64,000 bases of DNA from positions 1-64,000 of the forward strand of contig JAUIZM010000144.1 in assembly GCA_030848705.1 (NCBI GenBank), written 5' to 3'. Source of the DNA: Heracleum sosnowskyi. Its lineage: Eukaryota > Streptophyta > Magnoliopsida > Apiales > Apiaceae. The notes below the pieces were generated by a model. The model did no database searches. It had not been told where the DNA came from and worked only from the letters and a program-made list of their open reading frames with translations. Position 1 is the stretch's first letter; each line of letters opens with the position of its first letter. Shown here piece after piece: positions 12,201 through 25,454 of this stretch. Both the position numbers and the translations under genes were made by a program.

Positions 12201-14363
12201 CAAAACTGGTTTTACTCGCATTTTCACACGCTCAAAAAATGAGGTTCCGTACATTTTTCTTCCGATTTGTTTTGTCACGTGCTAAAATGGAGGTATAAAA
12301 TGGACGTACGGACCAAAAAACGCGAAATTTCATTTCCAAAAATGGGTTTTTTCGACCCCCGAAAATGAGAAAAAATCCACTTTTTGGCCCAAAACTGGTT
12401 TCACTATCATTTTCACGCGCTCAAAAAATGAGGTTCCGGACATTTTTCTTCCGATTTTTTTTGTCACGTGCTAAAATGGAGGTACAAAATGGACGTACGA
12501 ACCAAAAAACGTGAAATTTCATTTCCGGAAATGGGTTTTTTCGACCCCCGAAAATGAGAAAAACTCCACTTTTTGGCCGAAAACTGGTTTCACTGGCATT
12601 TTCACGCGCTCAAAAAACGATGTTCCGGACATTTTTCTTCCGATTTTTTTTGTCACGTGCTAAAATTGAGGTACAAAATGGACGTACGGACCAAAAAACG
12701 CAAAATTTCATTTCCGGAAATGGGTTTTTTCGACCCCCGAAAATGAGAAAAAATCCACTTTTTGGCCCAAAACTGGTTTCACTGGCATTTTCACGCGCTC
12801 AAAAAACGAGGTTCCGGACATTTTTCTTCCGATTTTTTTTGTCATGTGCTAAAATGGAGGTACAAAATGGACGTACGGACCAAAAAACGCGAAATTTCAT
12901 TTCCGGAAATGGGTTTTTTCGACCCCCGAAAATGGGAAAAAATCCACTTTTTGGCACAAAACTGGTTTCACTGGCATTTTCACGCGCTCAAAAAACGAGG
13001 TTCCGTACATTTTTCTTCCGATTTTTTTTGTCGCGTGCTAAAATGGAGGTACAAAATGGACGTACGGACCAAAAAACGTGAAATTGCATTTCCGGAAATG
13101 TGTTTTTTTGACCCCCGAAAATGGGAAAAAATCCACTTTTTGGCACAAAACTGGTTTCACTGGCATTTTCACGCGCTCAAAAAACGAGGTTCCGTACATT
13201 TTTCTTCCGATTTTTTTTGTCACGTGCTAAAATGGAGGTACAAAATGGACGTACGGACCAAAAAACGAGAAATTGCATTTCCGGAAATGGGTTTTTTCGA
13301 CCCCCGAAAATGGGAAAAAATCCACTTTTTGGCACAAAACTGGTTTCACTGGCATTTTCACGCGCTCAAAAAACGAGGTTCCGTACATTTTTCTTCCGAT
13401 TTTTTTTGTCGCGTGCTAAAATGGAGGTACAAAATGGACGTACGGACCAAAAAACGCGAAATTGCATTTCCGGAAATGTGTTTTTTCGACCCCCGAAAAT
13501 GGGAAAAAAATCCACTTTTTGGCACAAAACTGGTTTCACTGGCATTTTCAGGCGCTCAAAAAACGAGGTTCCGTACATTTTTCTTCCGATTTGTTTTGTC
13601 ACGTGCTAAAATGGAGGTACAAAATGGACGTACAGACCAAAAAACGCGAAATTTCATTTCCGAAAATGGGTTTTTTCGACCCCCGAAAATGAGAAAAAAT
13701 CAACTTTTTGGCCCAAAACTGGTTTCACTATCATTTTCACGCGCTCAAAAAATGAGGTTCCGGACATTTTTCTTCCGATTTTTTTTGTCACGTGCTAAAA
13801 TGGAGGTACAAAATGGACGTACGAACCAAAAAACGTGAAATTTCATTTCCGGAAATGGGTTTTTTCGACCCCCGAAAATGAGAAAAAATCCACTTTTTGG
13901 CCCAAAACTGGTTTCACTGGCATTTTCACGCGCTCAAAAAACGAGGTTCCGGACATTTTTCTTCCGATTTTTTTTGTCATGTGCTAAAATGGAGGTACAA
14001 AATGGACGTACGGACCAAAAAACGTGAAATTTCATTTCCGGAAATGGGTTTTTTCGACCCCCGAAAATGGGAAAAAATCCACTTTTTGGCACAAAACTGG
14101 TTTCACTGGCATTTTCACGCGCTCAAAAAACAAGGTTCCGTACATTTTTCTTCCGATTTTTTTTGTCGCGTGCTAAAATGGAGGTACAAAATGGATGTAC
14201 GGACCAAAAAACGCGAAATTGCATTTCCGGAAATGTGTTTTTTCGACCCCCAAAAATGGGAAAAAATCCACTTTTTGGCACAAAACTGGTTTCACTGGCA
14301 TTTTCACGCGCTCAAAAAACGAGGTTCCGTACATTTTTCTTCCGATTTTTTTTATCACGTGCT

Positions 14364-14543
14364 AAAATGGAGGTACAAAATGGACGTACGGACCAAAAAA
14401 CGCGAAATTGAAATGGGTTTTTTCGACCCCCGAAAATGGGAAAAAATCCACTTTTTGGCACAAAACTGGTTTCACTGGCATTTTCACGCGCTCAAAAAAC
14501 GAGGTTTCGTACATTTTTCTTCCGATTTTTTTTGTCGCGTGCT
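14364..14543 (+). repeat. 180-bp monomer, 9-bp deletion
   Basis: Block A copy 2 equivalent of 1754-1933. Confidence 0.9.
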
Positions 14544-15676
14544 AAAATGGAGGTACAAAATGGACGTACGGACCAAAAAACGTGAAATTGCATTTCCGGA
14601 AATGTGTTTTTTCGACCCCCGAAAATGGGAAAAAATCCACTTTTTGGCACAAAACTGGTTTCACTGGCATTTTCACGCGCTCAAAAAACGAGGTTCCGTA
14701 CATTTTTCTTCCGATTTTTTTTGTCGCGTGCTAAAATGGAGGTACAAAATGGACGTACGGACCAAAAAACGTGAAATTGCATTTCCGGAAATGTGTTTTT
14801 TCGACCCCCGAAAATGGGAAAAAATCCACTTTTTGGCACAAAACTGGTTTCACTGGCATTTTCAGGCGCTCAAAAAACGAGGTTCCGTACATTTTTCTTC
14901 CGATTTGTTTTGTCACGTGCTAAAATGGAGGTACAAAATGGACGTACAGACCAAAAAACGCGAAATTTCATTTCCGAAAATGGGTTTTTTCGACCCCCGA
15001 AAATGAGAAAAAATCAACTTTTTGGCCCAAAACTGGTTTCACTATCATTTTCACGCGCTCAAAAAATGAGGTTCCGGACATTTTTCTTCCGATTTTTTTT
15101 GTCACGTGCTAAAATGGAGGTACAAAATGGACGTACGAACCAAAAAACGTGAAATTTCATTTCCGGAAATGGGTTTTTTCGACCCCCGAAAATGAGAAAA
15201 AATCCACTTTTTGGCCCAAAACTGGTTTCACTGGCATTTTCACGCGCTCAAAAAACGAGGTTCCGGACATTTTTCTTCCGATTTTTTTTGTCATGTGCTA
15301 AAATGGAGGTACAAAATGGACGTACGGACCAAAAAACGCGAAATTTCATTTCCGGAAATGGGTTTTTTCGACCCCCGAAAATGGGAAAAAATCCACTTTT
15401 TGGCACAAAACTGGTTTCACTGGCATTTTCAAGCGCTCAAAAAACAAGGTTCCGTACATTTTTCTTCCGATTTTTTTTGTCGCGTGCTAAAATGGAGGTA
15501 CAAAATGGACGTACGGACCAAAAAACGCGAAATTGCATTTCCGGAAATGTGTTTTTTCGACCCCCAAAAATGGGAAAAAATCCACTTTTTGGCACAAAAC
15601 TGGTTTCACTGGCATTTTCACGCGCTCAAAAACGAGGTTCCGTACATTTTTCTTCCGATTTTTTTTATCACGTGCT

Positions 15677-15856
15677 AAAATGAAGGTACAAAATGGACGT
15701 ACGGACCAAAAAACGCGAAATTGAAATGGGTTTTTTCGACCCCCGAAAATGGGAAAAAATCCACTTTTTGGCACAAAACTGGTTTCACTGGCATTTTCAC
15801 GCGCTCAAAAAACGAGGTTCCGTACATTTTTCTTCCGATTTTTTTTGTCGCGTGCT
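15677..15856 (+). repeat. 180-bp monomer, 9-bp deletion
   Basis: Block A copy 2 equivalent of 3064-3243. Confidence 0.9.
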
Positions 15857-16009
15857 AAAATGGAGGTACAAAATGGACGTACGGACCAAAAAACGTGAAA
15901 TTGCATTTCCGGAAATGTGTTTTTTCGACCCCCGAAAATGGGAAAAAATCCACTTTTTGGCACAAAACTGGTTTCACTGGCATTTTCAGGCGCTCAAAAA
16001 ACGAGGTTC

Positions 16010-18778
16010 CGTACATTTTTCTTCCGATTTGTTTTGTCACGTGCTAAAATGGTGGTACAAAATGGACGTACAGACCAAAAAACGCGAAATTTCATTTCCG
16101 AAAATGGGTTTTTTCGACCCCCGAAAATGAGAAAAAATCAACTTTTTGGCCCAAAACTGGTTTCACTATCATTTTCACGCGCTCAAAAAATGAGGTTCCG
16201 GACATTTTTCTTCCGATTTTTTTTGTCACGTGCTAAAATGGAGGTACAAAATGGACGTACAACCAAAAAACGTGAAATTTCATTTCCGGAAATGGGTTTT
16301 TTCGACCCCCGAAAATGAGAAAAAATCCACTTTTTGGTCCAAAACTGGTTTCACTGGCATTTTCACGCGCTCAAAAAATGAGGTTCCGGACATTTTTCTT
16401 CCGATTTTTTTTGTCATGTGCTAAAATGGAGGTACAAAATGGACGTACGGACCAAAAAACGCGAAATTTCATTTCCGGAAATGGGTTTTTTCGACCCCCG
16501 AAAATGGGGAAAAATCCACTTTTTGGCCCAAAACTGGTTTCACTGGCATTTTCACGCGCTCAAAAAATGAGGTTCTGTACATTTTTCTTCTGATTTTTTT
16601 TCTCACGTGCTAAAATGGAGGTACAAAATGGACGTACGGACCAAAAAACGCGAAATTTCATTTCCGGAAATGGTTTTTTTCGACCCCCAAAATGGGAAAA
16701 ATCCATTTTTCGGCCCAAAACTGGTTTCACTAGCATTTTCACGCGCTCAAAAAACGAGGTTCCGGATATTTTTCTTCCGAGTTTTTTTGTCATGTTCTAA
16801 AATGGAGGTACAAAATGGACGTACGGACCAAAAAACACGAAATTTCATTTCCGGAAATGGGTTTTTTCGACCCCCGAAAATGGGAAAAAATCCACTTTTT
16901 GGCACAAAACTGGTTTCACTAGCATTTTCACGCGCTCAAAAAACGAGGTTCCGTATATTTTTCTTCCGATTTTTTTTGTCACGTGCTAAAATGGAGGTAC
17001 AAAATTAACGTACGGACCAAAAAACGCGAAATTTCATTTCCGGAAATGGGTTTTTTCGACCCCCGAAAATGGGAAAAAATCCACTTTTTGGCACAAAACT
17101 GGTTTCACTAGCATTTTCACGCGCTCAAAAAACGAGGTTCCGGATATTTTTTGTCACGTGCTAAAATAGAGGTACAAAATTGACGTACGGACCAAAAAAC
17201 GCGAAATTTCATTTCCGGAAATGGGTTTTTTCGACCCCCGAAAATGGGAAAAAATCCACTTTTTGGCCCAAAACTCGTTTCACTGGCATTTTCACGCGCT
17301 CAAAAAACGAGGTTCCGGACATTTTTCTTCCGATTTATTTGTCACGTGCTAAAATGGAGGTACAAAATGGACGTACGGACCAAAAAACACGAAATTTCAT
17401 TTCCGGAAATGGGTTTTTTCGACCCCCGAAAATGGGAAAAAATCCACTTTTTGGCACAAAACTGGTTTCACTGGCATTTTCACGCGCTCAAAAAACGAGG
17501 TTCCGTACATTTTGCTTCCGATTTTTTTTGTCACGTGCTAAAATGGAGGTACAAAATGGACGTACGGACCAAAAAACGCGAAATTTCATTTCCGGAAATG
17601 GGTTTTTTCGACCCCCGAAAATGGGAAAAAATCCACTTTTTGGCACAAAACTGGTTTCACTGGCATTTTCACGCGCTCAAAAAACGAGGTTCCGTACATT
17701 TTTCTTCCGATTTTTTTTGTCACGTGCTAAAAGGGAGGTACAAAATGGACGTACGGACCAAAAAACGCGAAATTTCATTTCCGGAAATGGGTTTTTTCGA
17801 CCCCCGAAAATGGGAAAAAATCCACTTTTTGGCACAAAACTGGTTTCACTGGCATTTTCACGCGCTCAAAAAACGAGGTTCCGGACATTTTTCTTCCGAT
17901 TTTTTTTGTCACGTGCTAAAATGGAGGTACAAAATGGACGTACGGACCAAAAAACACGAAATTTCATTACCGGAAATGGGTTTTTTCGACCCCCGAAAAT
18001 GGGAAAAAATCCACTTTTTGGCACAAAACTGGTTTCACTAGCATTTTCACGCGCTCAAAAAACGAGGTTCCGTACATTTTTCTTCCGATTTTTTTTGTCA
18101 CGTGCTAAAATGGAGGTACAAAATTAACGTACGGACCAAAAAACGCGAAATTTCATTTCCGGAAATGGGTTTTTTCGACCCCCGAAAATGGGAAAAAATC
18201 CACTTTTTGGCACAAAACTGGTTTCACTAGCATTTTCACGCGCTCAAAAAACGAGGTTCCGGATATTTTTCTTCCGATTTTTTTTGTCACGTGCTAAAAT
18301 AGAGGTACAAAATTGACGTACGGACCAAAAAACGCGAAATTTCATTTCCGGAAATGGGTTTTTTCGACCCCCGAAAATGGGAAAAAATCCACTTTTTGGC
18401 CCAAAACTGGTTTCACTGGCATTTTCACGCGCTCAAAAAACGAGGTTCCGGACATTTTTCTTCCGATTTTTTTTGTCACGTGCTAAAATGGAGGTACAAA
18501 ATGGACGTACGGACGAAAAAACGCGAAATTTCATTTCCGGAAATGGGTTTTTTCGACCCCCGAAAATGGGAAAAAATCCACTTTTTGGCACAAAACTGGT
18601 TTCACTGGCATTTTCACGCGCTCAAAAAACGAGGTTCCGTACATTTTTCTTCCGATTTTTTTTGTCACGTGCTAAAAGGGAGGTACAAAATGGACGTACG
18701 GACCAAAAAACGCGAAATTTCATTTCCGGAAATGGGTTTTTTCGACCCCCGAAAATGGGAAAAAATCCACTTTTTGGC
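16010..18778 (+). repeat. Mosaic higher-order block C, copy 1
   Basis: Matches about 21095-23850 at an offset of 5085-5086 bp. From 17285 it also matches 19363-20856 at an offset of 2078 bp (11 monomers). Marker order is GTACAGACC, TCTCACGTGC, CCATTTTTCGG, TGTTCTAAAATGG, ATTAACG, ATTGACG, TTTATTTG, TTTTGCTTCC, AAAAGGGAGG. One monomer near 17740-17930 differs in type between copies, so patches have been exchanged. Confidence 0.8.
16988..17162 (+). repeat. 175-bp deletion monomer
   Basis: Same 14-bp deletion and neighbours (ATTAACG start, ATTGACG next). Matching monomers before 18313, 20393 and 23399 are full length. Confidence 0.88.
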
Positions 18779-19362
18779 CCAAAACTGGTTTCACTGGCAT
18801 TTTCACGCGCTCAAAAAATGAGGTTCCGGACATTTTTCTTCCGATTTTTTTTGTCACGTGCTAAAATGGAGGTACAAAATGGACGTACGGACCAAAAAAC
18901 GCGAAATTTCATTTCCGGAAATGGGTTTTTTCGACCCCCGAAAATGGGAAAAAATCCACTTTTTGGCACAAAACTGGTTTCACTGGCATTTTCACGCGCT
19001 CAAAAAACGAGGTTCCGTACATTTTTCTTCCGATTTTTTTTGTCACGTGCTAAAAGGGAGGTACAAAATGGACGTACGGACCAAAAAACGCGAAATTTCA
19101 TTTCCGGAAATGGGTTTTTCCGACCCCCGAAAATGGGGAAAAATCCACTTTTTGGCCCAAAACTGGTTTCACTGGCATTTTCACGCGCTCAAAAAATGAG
19201 GTTCCGTACATTTTTCTTCCGATTTGTTTTGTCACGTGCTAAAATGGAGGTACAAAATGGACGTACAGACCAAAAAACGCGAAATTTCATTTCCGAAAAT
19301 GGGTTTTTTCGACCCCCGAAAATGAGAAAAAATCAACTTTTTGGCCCAAAACTGGTTTCACT

Positions 19363-20856
19363 ATCATTTTCACGCGCTCAAAAAACGAGGTTCCGGACAT
19401 TTTTCTTCCGATTTATTTGTCACGTGCTAAAATGGAGGTACAAAATGGACGTACGGACCAAAAAACACGAAATTTCATTTCCGGAAATGGGTTTTTTCGA
19501 CCCCCGAAAATGGGAAAAAATCCACTTTTTGGCACAAAACTGGTTTCACTGGCATTTTCACGCGCTCAAAAAACGAGGTTCCGTACATTTTGCTTCCGAT
19601 TTTTTTTGTCACGTGCTAAAATGGAGGTACAAAATGGACGTACGGACCAAAAAACGCGAAATTTCATTTCCGGAAATGGGTTTTTTCGACCCCCGAAAAT
19701 GGGAAAAAATCCACTTTTTGGCACAAAACTGGTTTCACTGGCATTTTCACGCGCTCAAAAAACGAGGTTCCGTACATTTTTCTTCCGATTTTTTTTGTCA
19801 CGTGCTAAAAGGGAGGTTCAAAATGGACGTACGGACCAAAAAACGCGAAATTTCATTTCCGGAAATGGGTTTTTCCGACCCCCGAAAATGGGGAAAAATC
19901 CACTTTTTGGCCCAAAACTGGTTTCACTGGCATTTTCACGCGCTCAAAAAATGAGGTTCCGGACATTTTTCTTCCGATTTTTTTTGTCACGTGCTAAAAT
20001 GGAGGTACAAAATGGACGTACGGACCAAAAAACACGAAATTTCATTACCGGAAATGGGTTTTTTCGACCCCCGAAAATGGGAAAAAATCCACTTTTTGGC
20101 ACAAAACTGGTTTCACTAGCATTTTCACGCGCTCAAAAAACGAGGTTCCGTACATTTTTCTTCCGATTTTTTTTGTCACGTGCTAAAATGGAGGTACAAA
20201 ATTAACGTACGGACCAAAAAACGCGAAATTTCATTTCCGGAAATGGGTTTTTTCGACCCCCGAAAATGGGAAAAAATCCACTTTTTGGCACAAAACTGGT
20301 TTCACTAGCATTTTCACGCGCTCAAAAAACGAGGTTCCGGATATTTTTCTTCCGATTTTTTTTGTCACGTGCTAAAATAGAGGTACAAAATTGACGTACG
20401 GACCAAAAAACGCGAAATTTCATTTCCGGAAATGGGTTTTTTCGACCCCCGAAAATGGGAAAAAATCCACTTTTTGGCCCAAAACTGGTTTCACTGGCAT
20501 TTTCACGCGCTCAAAAAACGAGGTTCCGGACATTTTTCTTCCGATTTTTTTTGTCACGTGCTAAAATGGAGGTACAAAATGGACGTACGGACCAAAAAAC
20601 GCGAAATTTCATTTCCGGAAATGGGTTTTTTCGACCCCCGAAAATGGGAAAAAATCCACTTTTTGGCACAAAACTGGTTTCACTGGCATTTTCACGCGCT
20701 CAAAAAACGAGGTTCCGTACATTTTTCTTCCGATTTTTTTTGTCACGTGCTAAAAGGGAGGTACAAAATGGACGTACGGACCAAAAAACGCGAAATTTCA
20801 TTTCCGGAAATGGGTTTTTTCGACCCCCGAAAATGGGAAAAAATCCACTTTTTGGC
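19363..20856 (+). repeat. Mosaic higher-order block C, partial copy
   Basis: Matches 17285-18778 at a 2078-bp offset, except for a replaced patch around 19810-19960 that carries GGTTTTTCCGACC and GGGGAAAAATCC. The preceding stretch 18960-19362 is itself repeated at about 20850-21250 (offset 1889 bp, ten monomers). Confidence 0.78.
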
Positions 20857-21094
20857 ACAAAACTGGTTTCACTGGCATTTTCACGCGCTCAAAAAACGAG
20901 GTTCCGTACATTTTTCTTCCGATTTTTTTTGTCACGTGCTAAAAGGGAGGTACAAAATGGACGTACGGACCAAAAAACGCGAAATTTCATTTCCGGAAAT
21001 GGGTTTTTCCGACCCCCGAAAATGGGGAAAAATCCACTTTTTGGCCCAAAACTGGTTTCACTGGCATTTTCACGCGCTCAAAAAATGAGGTTCC

Positions 21095-23850
21095 GTACAT
21101 TTTTCTTCCGATTTGTTTTGTCACGTGCTAAAATGGAGGTACAAAATGGACGTACAGACCAAAAAACGCGAAATTTCATTTCCGAAAATGGGTTTTTTCG
21201 ACCCCCGAAAATGAGAAAAAATCAACTTTTTGGCCCAAAACTGGTTTCACTATCATTTTCACGCGCTCAAAAAATGAGGTTCCGGACATTTTTCTTCCGA
21301 TTTTTTTTGTCACGTGCTAAAATGGAGGTACAAAATGGACGTACGAACCAAAAAACGTGAAATTTCATTTCCGGAAATGGGTTTTTTCGACCCCCGAAAA
21401 TGAGAAAAAATCCACTTTTTGGCCCAAAACTGGTTTCACTGGCATTTTCATGCACTCAAAAAACGAGGTTCCGGACATTTTTCTTCCGATTTTTTTTGTC
21501 ATGTGCTAAAATGGAGGTACAAAATGGACGTACGGACCAAAAAACGCGAAATTTCATTTCCGGAAATGGGTTTTTTCGACCCCCGAAAATGGGGAAAAAT
21601 CCACTTTTTGGCCCAAAACTGGTTTCACTGGCATTTTCACGCGCTCAAAAAATGAGGTTCTGTACATTTTTCTTCTGATTTTTTTTCTCACGTGCTAAAA
21701 TGGAGGTACAAAATGGACGTACGGACCAAAAAACGCGAAATTTCATTTCCGGAAATGGTTTTTTTCGACCCCCAAAATGGGAAAAATCCATTTTTCGGCC
21801 CAAAACTGGTTTCACTAGCATTTTCACGCGCTCAAAAAACGAGGTTCCGGATATTTTTCTTCCGAGTTTTTTTGTCATGTTCTAAAATGGAGGTACAAAA
21901 TGGACGTACGGACCAAAAAACACGAAATTTCATTTCCGGAAATGGGTTTTTTCGACCCCCGAAAATGGGAAAAAATCCACTTTTTGGCACAAAACTGGTT
22001 TCACTAGCATTTTCACGCGCTCAAAAAACGAGGTTCCGTACATTTTTCTTCCGATTTTTTTTGTCACGTGCTAAAATGGAGGTACAAAATTAACGTACGG
22101 ACCAAAAAACGCGAAATTTCATTTCCGGAAATGGGTTTTTTCGACCCCCGAAAATGGGAAAAAATCCACTTTTTGGCACAAAACTGGTTTCACTAGCATT
22201 TTCACGCGCTCAAAAAACGAGGTTCCGGATATTTTTTGTCACGTGCTAAAATAGAGGTACAAAATTGACGTACGGACCAAAAAACGCGAAATTTCATTTC
22301 CGGAAATGGGTTTTTTCGACCCCCGAAAATGGGAAAAAATCCACTTTTTGGCCCAAAACTGGTTTCACTGGCATTTTCACGCGCTCAAAAAACGAGGTTC
22401 CGGACATTTTTCTTCCGATTTATTTGTCACGTGCTAAAATGGAGGTACAAAATGGACGTACGGACCAAAAAACACGAAATTTCATTTCCGGAAATGGGTT
22501 TTTTCGACCCCCGAAAATGGGAAAAAATCCACTTTTTGGCACAAAACTGGTTTCACTGGCATTTTCACGCGCTCAAAAAACGAGGTTCCGTACTTTTTGC
22601 TTCCGATTTTTTTTGTCACGTGCTAAAATGGAGGTACAAAATGGACGTACGGACCAAAAAACGCGAAATTTCATTTCCGGAAATGGGTTTTTTCGACCCC
22701 CGAAAATGGGAAAAAATCCACTTTTTGGCACAAAACTGGTTTCACTGGCATTTTCACGCGCTCAAAAAACGAGGTTCCGTACATTTTTCTTCCGATTTTT
22801 TTTGTCACGTGCTAAAAGAGAGGTACAAAATGGACGTACAGACCAAAAAACGCGAAATTTCATTTCCGGAAATGGGTTTTTCCGACCCCCGAAAATGGGG
22901 AAAAATCCACTTTTTGGCCCAAAACTAGTTTCACTGGCATTTTCACGCGCTCAAAAAATGAGGTTCCGGACATTTTTCTTCCGATTTTTTTTGTCACGTG
23001 CTAAAATGGAGGTACAAAATGGACGTACGGACCAAAAAACACGAAATTTCATTACCGGAAATGGGTTTTTTCGACCCCCGAAAATGGGAAAAAATCCACT
23101 TTTTGGCACAAAACTGGTTTCACTAGCATTTTCACGCGCTCAAAAAACGAGGTTCCGTACATTTTTCTTCCGATTTTTTTTTGTCACGTGCTAAAATGGA
23201 GGTACAAAATTAACGTACGGACCAAAAAACGCGAAATTTCATTTCCGGAAATGGGTTTTTTCGACCCCCGAAAATGGGAAAAAATCCACTTTTTGGCACA
23301 AAACTGGTTTCACTAGCATTTTCACGCGCTCAAAAAACGAGGTTCCGGATATTTTTCTTCCGATTTTTTTTGTCACGTGCTAAAATAGAGGTACAAAATT
23401 GACGTACGGACCAAAAAACGCGAAATTTCATTTCCGGAAATGGGTTTTTTCGACCCCCGAAAATGGGAAAAAATCCACTTTTTGGCCCAAAACTGGTTTC
23501 ACTGGCATTTTCACGCGCTCAAAAAACGAGGTTCCGGACATTTTTCTTCCGATTTTTTTTGTCACGTGCTAAAATGGAAGTACAAAATGGACGTACGGAC
23601 CAAAAAACGCGAAATTTCATTTCCGGAAATGGGTTTTTTCGACCCCCGAAAATGGGAAAAAATCCACTTTTTGGCACAAAACTGGTTTCACTGGCATTTT
23701 CACGCGCTCAAAAAACGAGGTTCCGTACATTTTTCTTCCGATTTTTTTTGTCACGTGCTAAAAGGGAGGTACAAAATGGACGTACGGACCAAAAAACGCG
23801 AAATTTCATTTCCGGAAATGGGTTTTTTCGACCCCCGAAAATGGGGAAAA
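21095..23850 (+). repeat. Mosaic higher-order block C, copy 2
   Basis: Repeats the order of 16010-18763, including the deletion monomer at 22073-22247. Private changes include AAAAGAGAGG near 22814 and TACTTTTTGC near 22592. Confidence 0.8.
22073..22247 (+). repeat. 175-bp deletion monomer
   Basis: Fourth copy of the 14-bp deletion, in mosaic block C copy 2. Confidence 0.88.
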
Positions 23851-23954
23851 ATCCACTTTTTGGCCCAAAACTGGTTTCACTGGCATTTTCACGCGCTCAA
23901 AAAATGAGGTTCCGTACATTTTTCTTCCGATTTTTTTTGTCACGTGCTAAAATA

Positions 23955-25454
23955 GAGGTACAAAATGGACGTACGGACCAAAAAACGTGAAGTTTCATTT
24001 CCGGAAATGGGTTTTTTCGACCCCCGAAAATGGGGAAAAATCCACTTTTTGGCCCAAAACTGGTTTCACTGGCATTTTCACGCGCTCAAAAAATGAGGTT
24101 CCGTACATTTTTCTTCCGATTTTTTTTGTCACGTGCTAAAATAGAGGTACAAAAAGGACGTACGGACCAAAAAACGCGAAATTTCATTTCCGGAAATGGG
24201 TTTTTTCGACCCCCGAAAATGGGAAAAAATCCACTTTTTGGCACAAAACTGGTTTCACTGGCATTTTCACGCGCTCAAAAAACGAGGTTCCGGACATTTT
24301 TCTTCCGATTTTTTTGTCACGTGCTAAAATGGAGGTACAAAATGGACGTACGGACCAAAAAACACGAAATTTCATTTCCGGAAATGGGTTTTTTCGACCC
24401 CCGAATATGGGAAAAAATCCACTTTTTGGCCCAAAACTGGTTTCACTGGCATTTTCACGCGCTCAAAAAACGAGGTTCCGGACATTTTTCTTCCGATTTT
24501 TTTGTCACGTGCTAAAATGGAGGTACAAAATGGACGTACGGACCAAAAAACACGAAATTTCATTTCCGGAAATGGGTTTTTTCGACCCCCGAAAATGGGA
24601 AAAAATCCACTTTTTGGCACAAAACTGGTTTCACTGGCATTTTCACGCGCTCAAAAAACGAGGTTCCGTACATTTTGCTTCCGATTTTTTTTGTCACGTG
24701 CTAAAATGGAGGTACAAAATGGACGTACGGACCAAAAAACGCGAAATTTCATTTCCGGAAATTGATTTTTTCGACCCCCGAAAATGGGAAAAAATCCACT
24801 TTTTGGCCCAAAACTGGTTTCACTGGCATTTTCACGCGCTCAAAAAACGAGGTTCCGGACATTTTTCTTCCGATTTTTTTGTCACGTGCTAAAATGGAGG
24901 TACAAAATGGACGTACGGACCAAAAAACGCGAAATTGAAATGGGTTTTTTCGACCCCCGAAAATGGGAAAAAATCCACTTTTTGGCACAAAACTGGTTTC
25001 ACTGGCATTTTCACGCGCTCAAAAAACGAGGTTCCGTACATTTTTCTTCCGATTTTTTTTGTCACGTGCTAAAAGGGAGGTACAAAATGGACGTACGGAC
25101 CAAAAAACGCGAAATTTCATTTCCGGAAATGGGTTTTTTCGACCCCCGAAAATGGGGAAAAATCCACTTTTTGGCCCAAAACTGGTTTCACTGGCATTTT
25201 CACGCGCTCAAAAAATGAGGTTCCGGACATTTTTCTTCCGATTTTTTTTGTCACGTGCTAAAATAGAGGTACAAAATGGACTTACGGACCAAAAAACGCG
25301 AAATTTCATTTCCAGAAATGGGTTTTTTCGACACCCGAAAATGGGAAAAAAATCCACTTTTTGGCACAAAACTAGTTTCACTGGCATTTTCACGCGCTCA
25401 AAAAATGAGGTTCCGTACATTTTTCTTCCGATTTTTTTGTCACGTGCTAAAATG
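23955..25454 (+). repeat. 8-monomer tandem duplication, copy 1 (1500 bp)
   Basis: Matches 25455-26954 base for base apart from two substitutions I saw (24763/26263 T/G and 25265/26765 A/G). The unit is eight monomers minus 12 bp and includes one 180-bp monomer. Confidence 0.9.
24891..25070 (+). repeat. 180-bp monomer, 9-bp deletion, in another context
   Basis: Carries the same 9-bp deletion but is followed by an AAAAGGGAGG monomer, unlike the block A examples. This suggests spread between distant parts of the array. Confidence 0.88.

Larger units (their letters stand above)
8382..12525 (+). repeat. 22-monomer tandem duplication, copy 2
   Basis: Tandem partner of 4238-8381. Similarity runs about 30 bp further, to about 12555, and then the sequence switches to block A copy 2. 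Near-identity over about 4.1 kb implies a recent in-register duplication. Confidence 0.88.
12612..17732 (+). repeat. Satellite block A, copy 2
   Basis: Second copy of block A. It begins with the same AAAAAACGATGTTCC variant as position 1 and diverges at 17733, where AAAAGGGAGG replaces AAAATGGAGG. Homopolymers here are mostly of consensus length. The block is followed directly by another family of higher-order repeats. Confidence 0.85.

Noticed and set aside
18377..19954. Longest open frame, 525 codons, of 63-residue repeats
   Set aside because: It is read-through of stop-free satellite monomers whose length is a multiple of three. There is no promoter or non-repetitive domain, and equivalent frames exist in two phases throughout.
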